Below, one piece after another: positions 17,676-26,365 of a stretch of DNA of 64,000 bases (its first letter is position 1; every line of letters begins with the position of its first letter). The position numbers and the translations under genes are program-made. The stretch lies in contig CAKZOB010000060.1 of NCBI GenBank assembly GCA_937135955.1, positions 1 through 64,000 of the forward strand, in the 5' to 3' direction. This stretch comes from an uncultured Anaerolineales bacterium (GTDB lineage Bacteria > Chloroflexota > Anaerolineae > Aggregatilineales > Aggregatilineaceae). The notes beneath the pieces are model-generated. The model saw only the letters and a list, made by a program, of their open reading frames with translations, made no database searches and was not told the origin of the DNA.

Positions 17676-18340
17676 GGGTGAGGTGCTCCCGGCTGATGCA
17701 GGTAAATGGGCACGACGGTGCGCGGGTCATCCGCCTGACCAGCGGCTAGGCGTGCCCAGGCGATTTGGGCCAGATAGCCCGCCCGTCTCAGACTGACGGC
17801 GGGGGGCAATATCTGCACCGGTGCATGGCTGGCAGCCAGCACCAGGTAAGCTTGCTCGTCAACTTCGCCTGCCACCAGGGTGCTTTCACTGATGTTCGCG
17901 AACAGATTGTCCCAGGTAGTGACTTGCGCCTGATCGGTAGCGATCCAACCGCCGTTCTGATGACGGAAAGTCTGGGCACACACGCGCCCGCGCCCTGCCT
18001 GTACCAGGGCGATTAACGGCTGCGTAGCCGGGTGGACGGCTGCCGCGACAATCTCCAGGGTGGGAACAGCTATCAGCGGGATGCCCTGGGCCAGCGCGAT
18101 CCCCTTGGCTGCTCCCATACCGATGCGCAGCCCTGTGAATGAACCGGGTCCTTGAGCCACTGCCACTGCCTGCAGATTGGACGGGCTGAGCCGCAACTGA
18201 TGAAAAGCTGCGCGGATGGCAGGGGATAGCTCGGTGGAATGGTTGTTGGCTGTCAGCCAGGTGGATTCCAGATACAGGCGCTTGCCGTCGTGCAGCGCCA
18301 GACTGATGAAGCGCGTCGCAGTGTCAATGGCCAGGATCAA
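17672..18340 (-). CDS. tsaB: tRNA threonylcarbamoyladenosine protein TsaB
   Basis: 222 residues. TsaB is the scaffold partner of TsaD in making t6A at position 37 of ANN-decoding tRNAs. The ASKHA-fold start ILAIDTATRFISLAL is clear, as is the highly conserved GPGSFTGLRIGMGAAKG. The gene starts 13 bp after the tsaE stop and overlaps rimI by 4 bp. The catalytic partner tsaD is not in the window. Confidence 0.95.
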   Translation of the reverse strand: MILAIDTATRFISLALHDGKRLYLESTWLTANNHSTELSPAIRAAFHQLRLSPSNLQAVAVAQGPGSFTGLRIGMGAAKGIALAQGIPLIAVPTLEIVAAAVHPATQPLIALVQAGRGRVCAQTFRHQNGGWIATDQAQVTTWDNLFANISESTLVAGEVDEQAYLVLAASHAPVQILPPAVSLRRAGYLAQIAWARLAAGQADDPRTVVPIYLHQPGAPHP

Positions 18341-18353
18341 CGCCGACGCCTCC

Positions 18354-18863
18354 TCAAGGGTTGATCGTTTGGGACAGGCGGGCCTGCAGAGCGCTCAGCA
18401 GGGATTGGTAGCGTTCACCTCTGGCTTCGAAGGTAAGCTGACGCTCCTGTTCGCCCACAATAGCGAAAGCCACCCACAGATGCTCCGGCGGCAATGCCGT
18501 CTGGATGTTCTCCGGCCACTCGATCACCACGAAACCCTCACCGTGCCACAGGTCTTCCAGGCCAATGCCCCAGGCATCGGCAGCGCCGTGCAGGCGGTAG
18601 CAGTCCACATGATAGAGGATGGCGCTGTCTGCGTCGCGGCGATGCTCGTGAATGAGCACAAATGTGGGGCTGGTGACTGACTCTAGCGCGCCCCAGCCGC
18701 GCCCGATACCCTGGGTGAAGGCAGTCTTGCCCGCGCCCAGGTTGCCAGAGAGGCAGATCACATCGCCGGGGCGCAACAGTTCTCCCAGCGACGCTCCCAG
18801 CGCTTGAGTCTCAGTGGGGTGATGGCTGATGAAAGTGAGAGATGAGGCAGCAACGGTTGCCAC
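18354..18863 (-). CDS. tsaE: tRNA threonylcarbamoyladenosine ATPase TsaE
   Basis: 169 residues. TsaE is the ATPase that resets the TsaB-TsaD complex during t6A synthesis. The P-loop is GNLGAGKT (residues 40-47). SPTFVLIHEH and YHVDCYRL follow, and VVIEWPE carries the Walker B-like element. The first ATG is followed by a plausible N-terminus. A strong promoter lies 31-58 bp upstream. It is the first gene of the tsaE-tsaB-rimI-udg operon. Confidence 0.95.
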   Translation of the reverse strand: MATVAASSLTFISHHPTETQALGASLGELLRPGDVICLSGNLGAGKTAFTQGIGRGWGALESVTSPTFVLIHEHRRDADSAILYHVDCYRLHGAADAWGIGLEDLWHGEGFVVIEWPENIQTALPPEHLWVAFAIVGEQERQLTFEARGERYQSLLSALQARLSQTINP

Positions 18864-18893
18864 GGTTTTACACTCCTGCTGACTGAGCTATTC

Positions 18894-18921
18894 ATTATAC
18901 AGCGCAGCCAGACTGTGACAA
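18894..18921 (-). promoter_or_regulatory. Promoter of the tsaE operon
   Basis: Minus-strand TTGTCA, 16-bp spacer, TATAAT. The -10 ends 31 bp before the tsaE ATG. It is one of the better sigma-70-type matches in the window. Confidence 0.75.
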
Positions 18922-18958
18922 CCGTTTTGTGACCGCGGCTCTGCGGTGCGCCTGAAAC

Positions 18959-19714
18959 TCAGGCCCAGGCCAACGGGTCACCGTACATCTGATGTTCGAC
19001 CCAGCGGGCGATGTAGGGGTAACGGTAGTTGTGCCCATTCCAGGTCTCAACCGCGGCGATGACGGCATAGACGACCATGCCCAGCGGCAGCGCCAGTGAG
19101 GCCAGGATGAACACAATGTAGGCCAGTATCACAATGGGAACCAGCAAAAAGCCCACCAGCACGATCATCAGAATGATTGAGATGAGCAACAGGGCCACCC
19201 CCACCATGGTGCCCACAACCACCAACGCCAGCCAGCCAACCGTGCCCACCAGTTGAATGGCGAAGGCTTGCAGGGCATGGAAAGCCACGTATTCCGAGCG
19301 TTTGCGGAACGAGAAGTAGATGAAGACCGGAACGAGCATGGTGAGCAGCACACCCAGTCCGCCGCTGGCCAGCGCCACCAGCGCTGTCAGCAGGGTGCTG
19401 GCATGCGCCAGGGCGGCCCATTTGCGCTCGTTTTCCGTTATCCGGCTGAAGGAGGGCGAACCTCTGGTCTTGGCCGGCGGACGCACCGCTTCGACCGGCT
19501 CCTCACCCGGAGCAGCCAGGCGACTGCGCACGCTGCCGTAGTAACGCTCTTCGTATTCGCGCACTACGTCATCATCGCCACTCGCATCTTGCTCGACGCG
19601 ACGGGCCAGATCGGCCACGGCCCGGCGAAGATGGGGCGGAATAGGCTCAGCGTCCCCCTCAGCAGAATGATCTGCTGGCGGTTCGGTAGGGATAATTGGT
19701 TCCTGATCGTTCAC
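18959..19714 (-). CDS. DUF4870 (Tic20-like) membrane protein
   Basis: 251 residues. The first 110 or so are hydrophilic, acidic and proline-rich. The DUF4870 domain then starts NERKWAALAHASTLLTAL and includes the diagnostic SEYVAFHALQAFAIQ, with four or five membrane helices and a C-terminal NGHNYRYPYI. The function of the domain is unknown. It is the last unit before the tsaE promoter and is probably transcribed alone. Confidence 0.85.
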   Translation of the reverse strand: MNDQEPIIPTEPPADHSAEGDAEPIPPHLRRAVADLARRVEQDASGDDDVVREYEERYYGSVRSRLAAPGEEPVEAVRPPAKTRGSPSFSRITENERKWAALAHASTLLTALVALASGGLGVLLTMLVPVFIYFSFRKRSEYVAFHALQAFAIQLVGTVGWLALVVVGTMVGVALLLISIILMIVLVGFLLVPIVILAYIVFILASLALPLGMVVYAVIAAVETWNGHNYRYPYIARWVEHQMYGDPLAWA

Positions 19715-19839
19715 GCTGTTTCTCCTGCCTGGTAGCAGTCACACATGGTCGCAGCTTGATTGTCGCACCAGCCTCCACGGTTATCTACACGCTTATACGC
19801 AAGCGCCCATGGTTGAGTTGCGCACAAGGCGGTGATGGT

Positions 19840-19985
19840 AGGGTAATCGCATCAAAACCAGCCAGCAGAACCATAGGCCGAAGTAAGCTCAGGTGTGATC
19901 TTCTGGTTGACCTCACCCCCGCTCGGCGCTGGCGCGAGGCTGGGGGCGAGGTAAAGCGGCAAGCGGTTTGATGCAATCCCCCTGC
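19840..19985. repeat. Dispersed inverted-repeat element, copy B (internally deleted)
   Basis: Same orientation and ends as copy A. The left 85 or so bases and the right 45 or so match it almost base for base. The inner hairpin part is missing, as if one arm pair had been cut out between two GCGAGGC-like stretches. It sits in the divergent space between the DUF4870 gene and the small membrane gene at 20059, close to a TATACT -10 at 20027. Confidence 0.85.
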
Positions 19986-20058
19986 AGTGATGGCCCGAAA
20001 ACACGGCGTTGCCCCCAACTCCGCGCTATACTGGTTGCTGTGGAGGAGGGGAAAACGA

Positions 20059-20271
20059 ATGTTGCGCAGGTTTCTGGCAGAAGATTTCACGGTCTCCAAG
20101 CGCCAACTCGGAGCGCTGCTGCTGGGGATTGGAGTTGTGGCGCTCCTGGTTGCGCTGATTTCTTTCGTGGGCCAGGGGCCGCGCCTGGTACAGGTGCCCG
20201 GTGCGGCGGGAGGGGTGGTCAGTGCGCTGGTCGGGCTGACCCTGTTGCCGTTGGGCGACATGCCCGCCTAG
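20059..20271 (+). CDS. Small membrane protein of unknown function
   Basis: 70 residues from the ATG at 20059, which has an excellent GGAGGAGGGG site 6 bases upstream. An earlier in-frame ATG at 19987 lies upstream of the likely -10 (TATACT, 20027-20032) and is unlikely. There are two hydrophobic segments, about 18-38 and 48-66. No family is recognised. It ends 3-9 bp before the GT39-type gene and is probably its operon partner. Confidence 0.6.
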   Translation: MLRRFLAEDFTVSKRQLGALLLGIGVVALLVALISFVGQGPRLVQVPGAAGGVVSALVGLTLLPLGDMPA

Positions 20272-20274
20272 GGG

Positions 20275-22197
20275 ATGCCGATGATCGCAGAGCGCTTGTC
20301 GCATCCGGCAGAACTGGCCCTGAGCCGCACTGTTCACCGCGCCTTGATGGGGCTGGCGCTGGTCTTGCTGCTTGGTCACCTGGCCGTCTATGTGCATTAC
20401 GCTGTGGGGTTGATGCGCTTCCCCTTCGACTACGATCAGGGCGAAGGCTTTGAACTGGTTGACACGATCCTGTTGAGCAAGGGGGAATGGCCCTACCGCG
20501 ACAACGAGGTGTATCCCTTCTACGCCAGCAATTATCCGCCGCTGTTTCACGTCTTGCTGGTGCCTTTTGCCTGGGTCTTTGGCCCGGAATACTGGTATGG
20601 GCGGCTGATGGGATTCGTGGGCACGCTGATCACAGCGACGGCCATCGGCGTAATGGTGTACCGGGAAGAGCGGCAGCGCCCGGTGGCGGTGCTGGCCGGG
20701 CTGGCCTTCCTGGCTTCTAACTATGTCTATCACATCGGCCCTCTCTTCCGTCAGCATATGACGATGGTCATGTTCGAGACACTGGCGGTGATGGTGCTTG
20801 CCCCGGCACCGGCGTTGACTGATGCCCGGCAGCGTCGCCGCAGGCTGGGGCTGGGACTGCTCCTGCTGCTCGCGGCGGGCTACACCAAACAGCACGCGAT
20901 CGCGACCTGTCTGGCTGCGTTCGCCTTTCTCTTTCTGCGCAACCCGCGACGGTGCCTGGTGTGGGGCGCGGCCTTTGCCGCTGTTGGAGGAGGGCTGTTC
21001 CTGTGGATCAACTGGGCAACGGACGGTCAGTGGTGGACGAACGTCATCGCTGCCAATGTGAACGAATATTATCCGGCGCAGTATGTGGGGTTGCTGCGCC
21101 AGTGGTTGCGTCTGCACGGCGCGCTGATTCTGCTCGCGGCGTTGTTCGCTCTCTACGAACTGTATTTTGCCCGGCTCTCACTCTACACTGTCTGGTGGAT
21201 ACTGGCCGGGCTGAGCACTGTGCTGTCTGGCAAATGGGGCGCAGGCGACAGCTATTTCACGACGACGATAGCGGCGACCTGCGTGCTGGCTGGTCTGGCA
21301 GCGGCGCGAACTCTGCGGGGCGGCTGGACGCTGCCCGATCATGCCTTGGCTCGTCGCCTGGAAAAGGCGGTTCGCCCCTGGAAGCGCAATTCCGCTGCGA
21401 CAGCGGCGCTGACGGGCGCAGTCGTCCCCCTGCTGTTTGTGTGGTACGCGCTCAGCGTGGTCAAAATGCCGACCGAGGGGCGTTTCTTCGGCTGGCTCAG
21501 CGATAGACTGGGTCTGTCGTCCAGTTACGGCGCTCGCTATGCCTTCTACGATTCCGCGGGCTGGACGCAGGGCTATGCCTCAATCGGGCATGTGCCTTCG
21601 CAGACAGACATCAACAATGGCTGGCGCATTGTGGACATCGTGCGAGCGTTCGACCGCCCCGTGATGAGCGAGGAGGCCGCGTTTAGTCTGCGGGCGGGCA
21701 GGGACGTGATCACCAATCCCACCCAGTTGAAGAACCTGTATGAGAACGGCCTGTTCGATCCGACTGCTCTGGTTGAAGCGTTGCGGGCACAGGAATTCGG
21801 CGCGGTGATCTTCCGGGCGCAGTTCTACCCGCTACCCGTATTGGACGCCGTGTACGAGGCATACTATCCGGCGCAGACAATCCCCATGAACGGTTTCGCT
21901 TACGAAATCTGGTTGCCTGGGCCACCTGCGGAGCAACGCGCGGCATTGGCGCGGGCGCTAGAGTCGGTTCGGCCAGGGCAGAGGCGCGAAATCGCGCTGA
22001 CGTTGCCCTTCGATCAGGCGCTGGCCTGGCGATGGCACGCGCTAACCTACCATGGCTGGGAAGCCGATCGCGACAAACCGCAGCCGTCGGGTGAAGGGGG
22101 GACGTGTATTGTTTCCGACTTTCGTCGGGGAGAACGCCTTCTCTCGGTTGAGTTGTGCCCTGATGATGCGGCTTCTCGGCTGATTCTCTCCGGATAG
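20275..22197 (+). CDS. GT39-type integral membrane glycosyltransferase
   Basis: 640 residues (two fewer if the ATG at 20281 is used, which gives better spacing to GGGG). About ten membrane helices. The first outer loop, FPFDYDQGEGFELVD, has the acidic residues expected of PMT/ArnT-like enzymes, and NEVYPFYASNYPPLFHVL follows. A soluble C-terminal domain begins near residue 420. It is likely to move a sugar from a polyprenyl carrier to an unknown acceptor outside the membrane. It is followed after 4 bp by another member of the same superfamily. Confidence 0.82.
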   Translation: MPMIAERLSHPAELALSRTVHRALMGLALVLLLGHLAVYVHYAVGLMRFPFDYDQGEGFELVDTILLSKGEWPYRDNEVYPFYASNYPPLFHVLLVPFAWVFGPEYWYGRLMGFVGTLITATAIGVMVYREERQRPVAVLAGLAFLASNYVYHIGPLFRQHMTMVMFETLAVMVLAPAPALTDARQRRRRLGLGLLLLLAAGYTKQHAIATCLAAFAFLFLRNPRRCLVWGAAFAAVGGGLFLWINWATDGQWWTNVIAANVNEYYPAQYVGLLRQWLRLHGALILLAALFALYELYFARLSLYTVWWILAGLSTVLSGKWGAGDSYFTTTIAATCVLAGLAAARTLRGGWTLPDHALARRLEKAVRPWKRNSAATAALTGAVVPLLFVWYALSVVKMPTEGRFFGWLSDRLGLSSSYGARYAFYDSAGWTQGYASIGHVPSQTDINNGWRIVDIVRAFDRPVMSEEAAFSLRAGRDVITNPTQLKNLYENGLFDPTALVEALRAQEFGAVIFRAQFYPLPVLDAVYEAYYPAQTIPMNGFAYEIWLPGPPAEQRAALARALESVRPGQRREIALTLPFDQALAWRWHALTYHGWEADRDKPQPSGEGGTCIVSDFRRGERLLSVELCPDDAASRLILSG

Positions 22198-22201
22198 AGC
22201 G

Positions 22202-24142
22202 ATGAGAGCGCTAAGCGGTGCCGGGCGGCGGAGGCTCTGGCTCTCTGCCCTGTTGTTGTGGCTGGCGACGGCGTGGCTGGTGTTGCAATGGCCAGGGCGC
22301 GGTCTGTGGTATGACGAGACGGTCAACGCCTACTTTGCCACGCAAAGCTGGGGCAACCTGTGGGAGTGGTGCACGCGCATTGACAATCAAATGCCATTGC
22401 ACTTCGCCGTGCTGAAGGCGTGGGGGGCGTTCGGTGGCGCCGGCGAATTCGCTCTGCGCCTGCCTTCTGTCTGGTCGGCGTTGCTGGCCGTTGCCGCGTT
22501 GATCGCCCTCGGGCGAAGGCTTGGTTCGCCCTGGACGGGCTGGCTGGCCGTCGCTTCCTTCGGCTTGACGCAGAGCTTTCTCTACGCCGCCTTCGAGGTG
22601 CGCCCTTACGGGTTGGCGCTGGCGCTGGCGGGCTGGGCCAGCGTCATGCTGTGGGAAGTGTGGCGGCGTTACGTTGTGTCTGGGCGTCTGCGCGACTGGC
22701 GCTATGCGGCGCTGCTGTGCGCTTACTGGACGTTGGCCTGGGGACTATGGTACACCCACTACACCGGCGTGCTGGTCCTGGCGGTGCACGCGGTGCTGGT
22801 GGGGGGGGCAGTGATGCGCCGTCCAGAACGTCGCCGCAGCGTAGTCGCTTTGCAACTTGCCGGGGGGACGGTTGCCGGGATGGTGCCCTGGTATCTGGCC
22901 CTGGCCGGACGCGATGTGCGCGCAGGGACGGCCTACGCCGGGCGCGTAGACCCTCTGACAGCGCTCAAGACATACGCCGATTTCTACGCTCATGGGCAGC
23001 GCGCCATTCCTGCAGATGCCCCGCCTTATACCTGGGCGATAGTTGCCGTGCTGGCCCTTGGCTGTCTGCTCTGGTGTGCATTGCGCAGATGGCACCGGCA
23101 GCCTGTCCGCTCGTTACTCGTGCCGCTGGTTGCCACTCTGCTCCCGCTGACTGGCCTGATCGGACTGGTTTACGGGGTGCAGGCCAAGCTGTCGGGACGC
23201 CATGGCTGGATGGTATGGCTGGGGGCGGCCTTGCTGTTCGGCGCAGGCTATAGCGCTCTTTTGCCCTGGCGACGGCTGCGTGGAGTGGTCTGGCTGGGCG
23301 CGCTGGCGGTGCTGTGGCTGCCTGCGCGGGCCACTTATCCCCCTGTCTACAATAGCTACCTGCGGGAAGCGTTCGCTTACGTGCGGCAGCACGCGGTCTC
23401 TGGTGACGTGTTGGTGCTGCGCGATGGCACGCTGTTCACGGCGGCGGGTTATTACCAGCCAGGGGTGCCCTGGATCGGGCTACCGCCAGAGCCATTGACG
23501 GATGTGCAACGGTTTCTGTTCTTCGACGAGACGGCGGACGGCCTGGAGGCTCTGATTGAGGCACAGCAGGCCCGCCGAGTGTGGGTGTTGAGCTGGCAGG
23601 GCGACATCATGGACCCGCAGAACCTGGTGACGGGGATGCTGGAGTTTCTGGGTGAGCAGGAACCGCTGCCCGGCGCGTTCGGCTTCGGCGACGTGTCGTT
23701 GGCGCTCTACCGCCTGGAAGGATCGGTGCAGGAATGGCGGGAGCAGGTGCGGGCGCTGCAGCCAAGCGCCCGGTATCCGCCCGACGGCCCCTGGTATCTG
23801 GGAGGATATATCCTGCGGCGAGGGCCAGTTGTGCCGGGCGCTACAGTGTGGGTACACACCTGGTGGCGGCGCGGCGAGTCCGTTCATCCCGGCGCGCGGC
23901 TGAGCCTGCGTCTGTACGCTGCGGATGGGACACTGGTCGCCCAACACGATCAGCCGCCCGGAGGGCCGTCGTTCGGGCAGGAAAACTGGGCGCTGGAAAC
24001 GCCGATCTTGACACGCCTGGCGTTGAGCGTGCCGCCGGACATGTCAGCTGGACTCGCCGAGGTGCGCCTGATCCTGTACGAGATGGAAAGCTCACTTGAA
24101 CCCCTGGAAATTGAAGTTGGGCGGCTGGAAATCGGGGGGTGA
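22202..24142 (+). CDS. GT39-type integral membrane glycosyltransferase
   Basis: 646 residues, about nine to ten membrane helices in the first 400, then a soluble C-terminal region. The acid motif WYDETVNAYF has D38 and E39 at the place of the catalytic Asp of ArnT/PMT proteins, and DNQMPLHFAVLKAWG matches the following loop. The tail has a beta-sandwich-like segment with VHTWWRRGESVHPGARLSL. It follows the previous gene by 4 bp and ends just before a strong hairpin. Confidence 0.85.
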   Translation: MRALSGAGRRRLWLSALLLWLATAWLVLQWPGRGLWYDETVNAYFATQSWGNLWEWCTRIDNQMPLHFAVLKAWGAFGGAGEFALRLPSVWSALLAVAALIALGRRLGSPWTGWLAVASFGLTQSFLYAAFEVRPYGLALALAGWASVMLWEVWRRYVVSGRLRDWRYAALLCAYWTLAWGLWYTHYTGVLVLAVHAVLVGGAVMRRPERRRSVVALQLAGGTVAGMVPWYLALAGRDVRAGTAYAGRVDPLTALKTYADFYAHGQRAIPADAPPYTWAIVAVLALGCLLWCALRRWHRQPVRSLLVPLVATLLPLTGLIGLVYGVQAKLSGRHGWMVWLGAALLFGAGYSALLPWRRLRGVVWLGALAVLWLPARATYPPVYNSYLREAFAYVRQHAVSGDVLVLRDGTLFTAAGYYQPGVPWIGLPPEPLTDVQRFLFFDETADGLEALIEAQQARRVWVLSWQGDIMDPQNLVTGMLEFLGEQEPLPGAFGFGDVSLALYRLEGSVQEWREQVRALQPSARYPPDGPWYLGGYILRRGPVVPGATVWVHTWWRRGESVHPGARLSLRLYAADGTLVAQHDQPPGGPSFGQENWALETPILTRLALSVPPDMSAGLAEVRLILYEMESSLEPLEIEVGRLEIGG

Positions 24143-24148
24143 GATACC

Positions 24149-24180
24149 GCAGGCCCGACCTTCTGGATGGCCGGGCCTGC
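24149..24180. terminator. Hairpin between convergent genes
   Basis: Twelve-base-pair stem beginning GCAGGCCCG, loop TTCTGGAT, with one G-T-type mismatch. A CTTTTTG run follows 12 bases later on the plus strand. It probably acts for both the GT39-type gene and the DUF3068 gene. Confidence 0.6.
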
Positions 24181-24206
24181 CGTAAGTGAGGCGCGCTTTT
24201 TGAGCG

Positions 24207-25277
24207 TCAGCGGCGTATTGCCAGGATCAGACCCAGCAATGCCAGAACTGCGCCCACCACGATGGCAATAATCGGGATCGTGGTGCCGAACAGTTGGAGC
24301 TGATCTTTGGCATCCTGCGCGTCCTGCTTGGCATCCTGCACCGACTGGTCAGTGGCCTGGTATTCCAGGTGAAACACGGTGACGGGCAAGAACTGCGCGA
24401 CGACCTGCGGATCGACCAGCCCCAGAGCCTGGATTTTTTCGATCAGCGGCGTCATCAATTCTTCGGAGAAACCAACGCTGCGGATTTCGATCTTATGTGT
24501 GTCAATCAGCACGCCCGTCGTCGGTTCGATCCAGTATTCGGCCTGGTATTCGTAGACGTAGGATAGCGGCACCGGATCGGGCCAGCCCGCCTGTTTGATC
24601 AGCGCGGGTAGCGCCGCTGCTACCATGGGGTTGATATCCAGCCCACCGACCATCTGACCGATCTGCGCCTGAGTGAGTTCGGTGGGCAGACCCATGGCGG
24701 CCACGGCTTCGGGGGCGATGGGGCGCGGCTCGGACGAAGAAGTGAACAGGTAAGTCTTGATTCCGGCGCGGGGGTGCTCGACTTCGCCGGAGAAAGTCAG
24801 GGGCACAGTCGAGCGATAGTCGTCGCTCCAGCCTTCGTAGTCTTTTTTCTCGGTATCAATGGGCCAGCCCAGAACCAGCCCTGCGCGGTCTATCAAACCT
24901 TCTTTGCCGCGCCACGCTTCGGGATAGTCGGTGCTGAATTCCATGGTCTTGCGGTCAATGGCGTGCCGTTTGACCTGCGTGAGCAGCGGCGTGCCATCGG
25001 GCAGGCGTAGTTCCTGTTCTTCCAACACCAGAGCCAGCCCATCTGATGTCTCTTCGGTCTGGAAGTGACGCTCCAGTTCAACGGTGAGGTCGGTCATGAA
25101 TTGCAGCGTCTCGCGGTTGAGCAATACGGGCATCGTGCCTTCGTAGAGTCGGGTGGTATCTACGTCGTCGGGAAACTGCTTCATGCCCGGCACGATGACC
25201 AGCATGAGCACCAGTCCCGCAACGACCAGCACCAGACCGACCAGGAGTACAATAACCCCTGCCACTCGACGGTTCAT
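24207..25277 (-). CDS. DUF3068 (PorA-family) membrane-anchored protein
   Basis: 356 residues. One membrane segment lies at each end (about 8-30 and 330-352) with a soluble domain of about 290 residues between, presumably outside the cell. The pattern VVAGLVLMLVIVPGMKQFPDDVD, a central VPLTFSGEVEH and TTGVLIDTHKIEIRS fits DUF3068, known from actinobacteria and Chloroflexota. A run of KQDAQDAKDQLQ just before the last helix is coiled-coil-like. The function is unknown. No operon partner is seen. Confidence 0.85.
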   Translation of the reverse strand: MNRRVAGVIVLLVGLVLVVAGLVLMLVIVPGMKQFPDDVDTTRLYEGTMPVLLNRETLQFMTDLTVELERHFQTEETSDGLALVLEEQELRLPDGTPLLTQVKRHAIDRKTMEFSTDYPEAWRGKEGLIDRAGLVLGWPIDTEKKDYEGWSDDYRSTVPLTFSGEVEHPRAGIKTYLFTSSSEPRPIAPEAVAAMGLPTELTQAQIGQMVGGLDINPMVAAALPALIKQAGWPDPVPLSYVYEYQAEYWIEPTTGVLIDTHKIEIRSVGFSEELMTPLIEKIQALGLVDPQVVAQFLPVTVFHLEYQATDQSVQDAKQDAQDAKDQLQLFGTTIPIIAIVVGAVLALLGLILAIRR

Positions 25278-25639
25278 GGGCTTTTCCTCCTTGTTCCAAG
25301 AATTTTAAAGATATAGATGTTCCTTATGCTTTCGCCCAGTTGGTAATGATACCCTTGACCAGGCCAAAGCAAAAAAAATCGCTTGGGTGAAGGGTGAACG
25401 GGTGCGTGCAAGATGTGACAGGCAATGTGCAGCAGTCTGCTGCCCCTCACCCCTAAATTCCCTCTCCCTCACGACTACGTCGCGGGGCGAGGGGACTTAC
25501 TTTCTCGCGCCCAGGTGCTCCCCTTCGCCCGCAGCGCGGCAGAAGGGGCTGGGGGATGAGGGCCATCGGGTGGGGCAAAGTCGCTGTCAACCTTTGCTCA
25601 CTCCCCCGTGAACAACAGCCTTCTACCTGAGCCAATTTG
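25278..25639. other. Intergenic stretch with G/C-rich palindromic segment
   Basis: No gene seen. Bases 25432-25570 carry blocks such as CTGCCCCTCACCCC, a CGGGGCGAGGGG tract and a GGGGCTGGGGGATGAGGG end. They echo the inner arms of the dispersed element but lack its terminal repeats. It may be a decayed copy or an unrelated palindromic repeat. Confidence 0.45.
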
Positions 25640-25648
25640 TGGTACAAT
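25640..25648 (+). promoter_or_regulatory. Extended -10 promoter of cysC
   Basis: TGGTACAAT: a TGn extension directly before TACAAT, about 80 bp ahead of the cysC ATG. No clear -35 is seen, which fits an extended -10 promoter. Confidence 0.55.
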
Positions 25649-25729
25649 CGCGCTGTTTTGCCAGCCGGTTCTGCGCAGAGCAGAGAAAGCATCAATGTTC
25701 GCTTCCAGGTAATGAGTCAGCGAGGCAAA

Positions 25730-26290
25730 ATGAGCAATCAACACGAACAGCAAGGATTCACGCTCTGGTTCACCGGCCTGTCGGGAGCAGGCAAGACGAC
25801 CGTGGCGACTGCGCTGGAAAAAGAACTGCGCGCCCGTGGCCTCAAGGTCGAGCGGCTCGACGGGGATACGGTGCGCAAGAGCCTGACGCGCGACCTGGGG
25901 TTTTCCAAGGAAGATCGCGATAAGAATATCGAGCGGGTGACTTTCGTCGCCAAGCTGTTGTCGCGCAATGGCGTGGCGGTGCTGGCCGCGTTCATCTCGC
26001 CTTACCGCGCTACGCGCGCGATGGTGCGGGCCGAGACAACTAATTTCATCGAAGTCTATGTGCACGCACCACTGGAAGTGTGCGCTCAGCGTGACGTAAA
26101 GGGGCTATATGCCAAAGCGTTTGCAGGAGAGATCCCGGATTTCACCGGCGTCAGCGACCCCTATGAGGAGCCGGAGAACCCTGAAATTGTGCTGCACACG
26201 CACCTGGAAACCGTCGAGGAAAGCGTGGCCAAGTGCCTGACCTATCTGGAAGAACACGGCTTTATACCAGTCGCAGAGACTGCGCGCTGA
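25730..26290 (+). CDS. cysC: Adenylylsulfate (APS) kinase
   Basis: 186 residues from the ATG at 25730, preceded by GAGG. It phosphorylates adenylylsulfate to PAPS. The P-loop is GLSGAGKT (about 16-23), followed by LDGDTVRKSLTRDLGFS, then RDKNIERV, and FISPYRATR at the substrate lid. The late KGLYAKAFAGEIPDFTG with DPYEEPENPE completes the family pattern. A frame extending to 25637 would include the promoter, so it is not used. No ATP sulfurylase, PAPS reductase or sulfotransferase lies nearby, so PAPS may serve assimilation or sulfation. Confidence 0.95.
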   Translation: MSNQHEQQGFTLWFTGLSGAGKTTVATALEKELRARGLKVERLDGDTVRKSLTRDLGFSKEDRDKNIERVTFVAKLLSRNGVAVLAAFISPYRATRAMVRAETTNFIEVYVHAPLEVCAQRDVKGLYAKAFAGEIPDFTGVSDPYEEPENPEIVLHTHLETVEESVAKCLTYLEEHGFIPVAETAR

Positions 26291-26311
26291 CTCTCGCTCC
26301 CTGTCACGTCC

Positions 26312-26336
26312 AAAAGCCCCGCCAGGGGCTTTTTTG
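26312..26336. terminator. Bidirectional intrinsic terminator
   Basis: AAAAGCCCC, loop GCCA, GGGGC then T6. It has a T-run on both strands. It separates cysC from the convergent cyclase gene. Confidence 0.9.
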
Positions 26337-26365
26337 TTGCATGAAGTTGCCAGCCAAGCGGTGTA

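Noticed and set aside
20026-21117. 363-codon minus-strand frame inside the GT39-type gene
   Set aside because: His/Gln/Arg-rich composition typical of antisense frames to membrane-protein genes.
25432-25570. Fifth full copy of the dispersed element
   Set aside because: The inner blocks are similar in composition, but both terminal repeats are absent.
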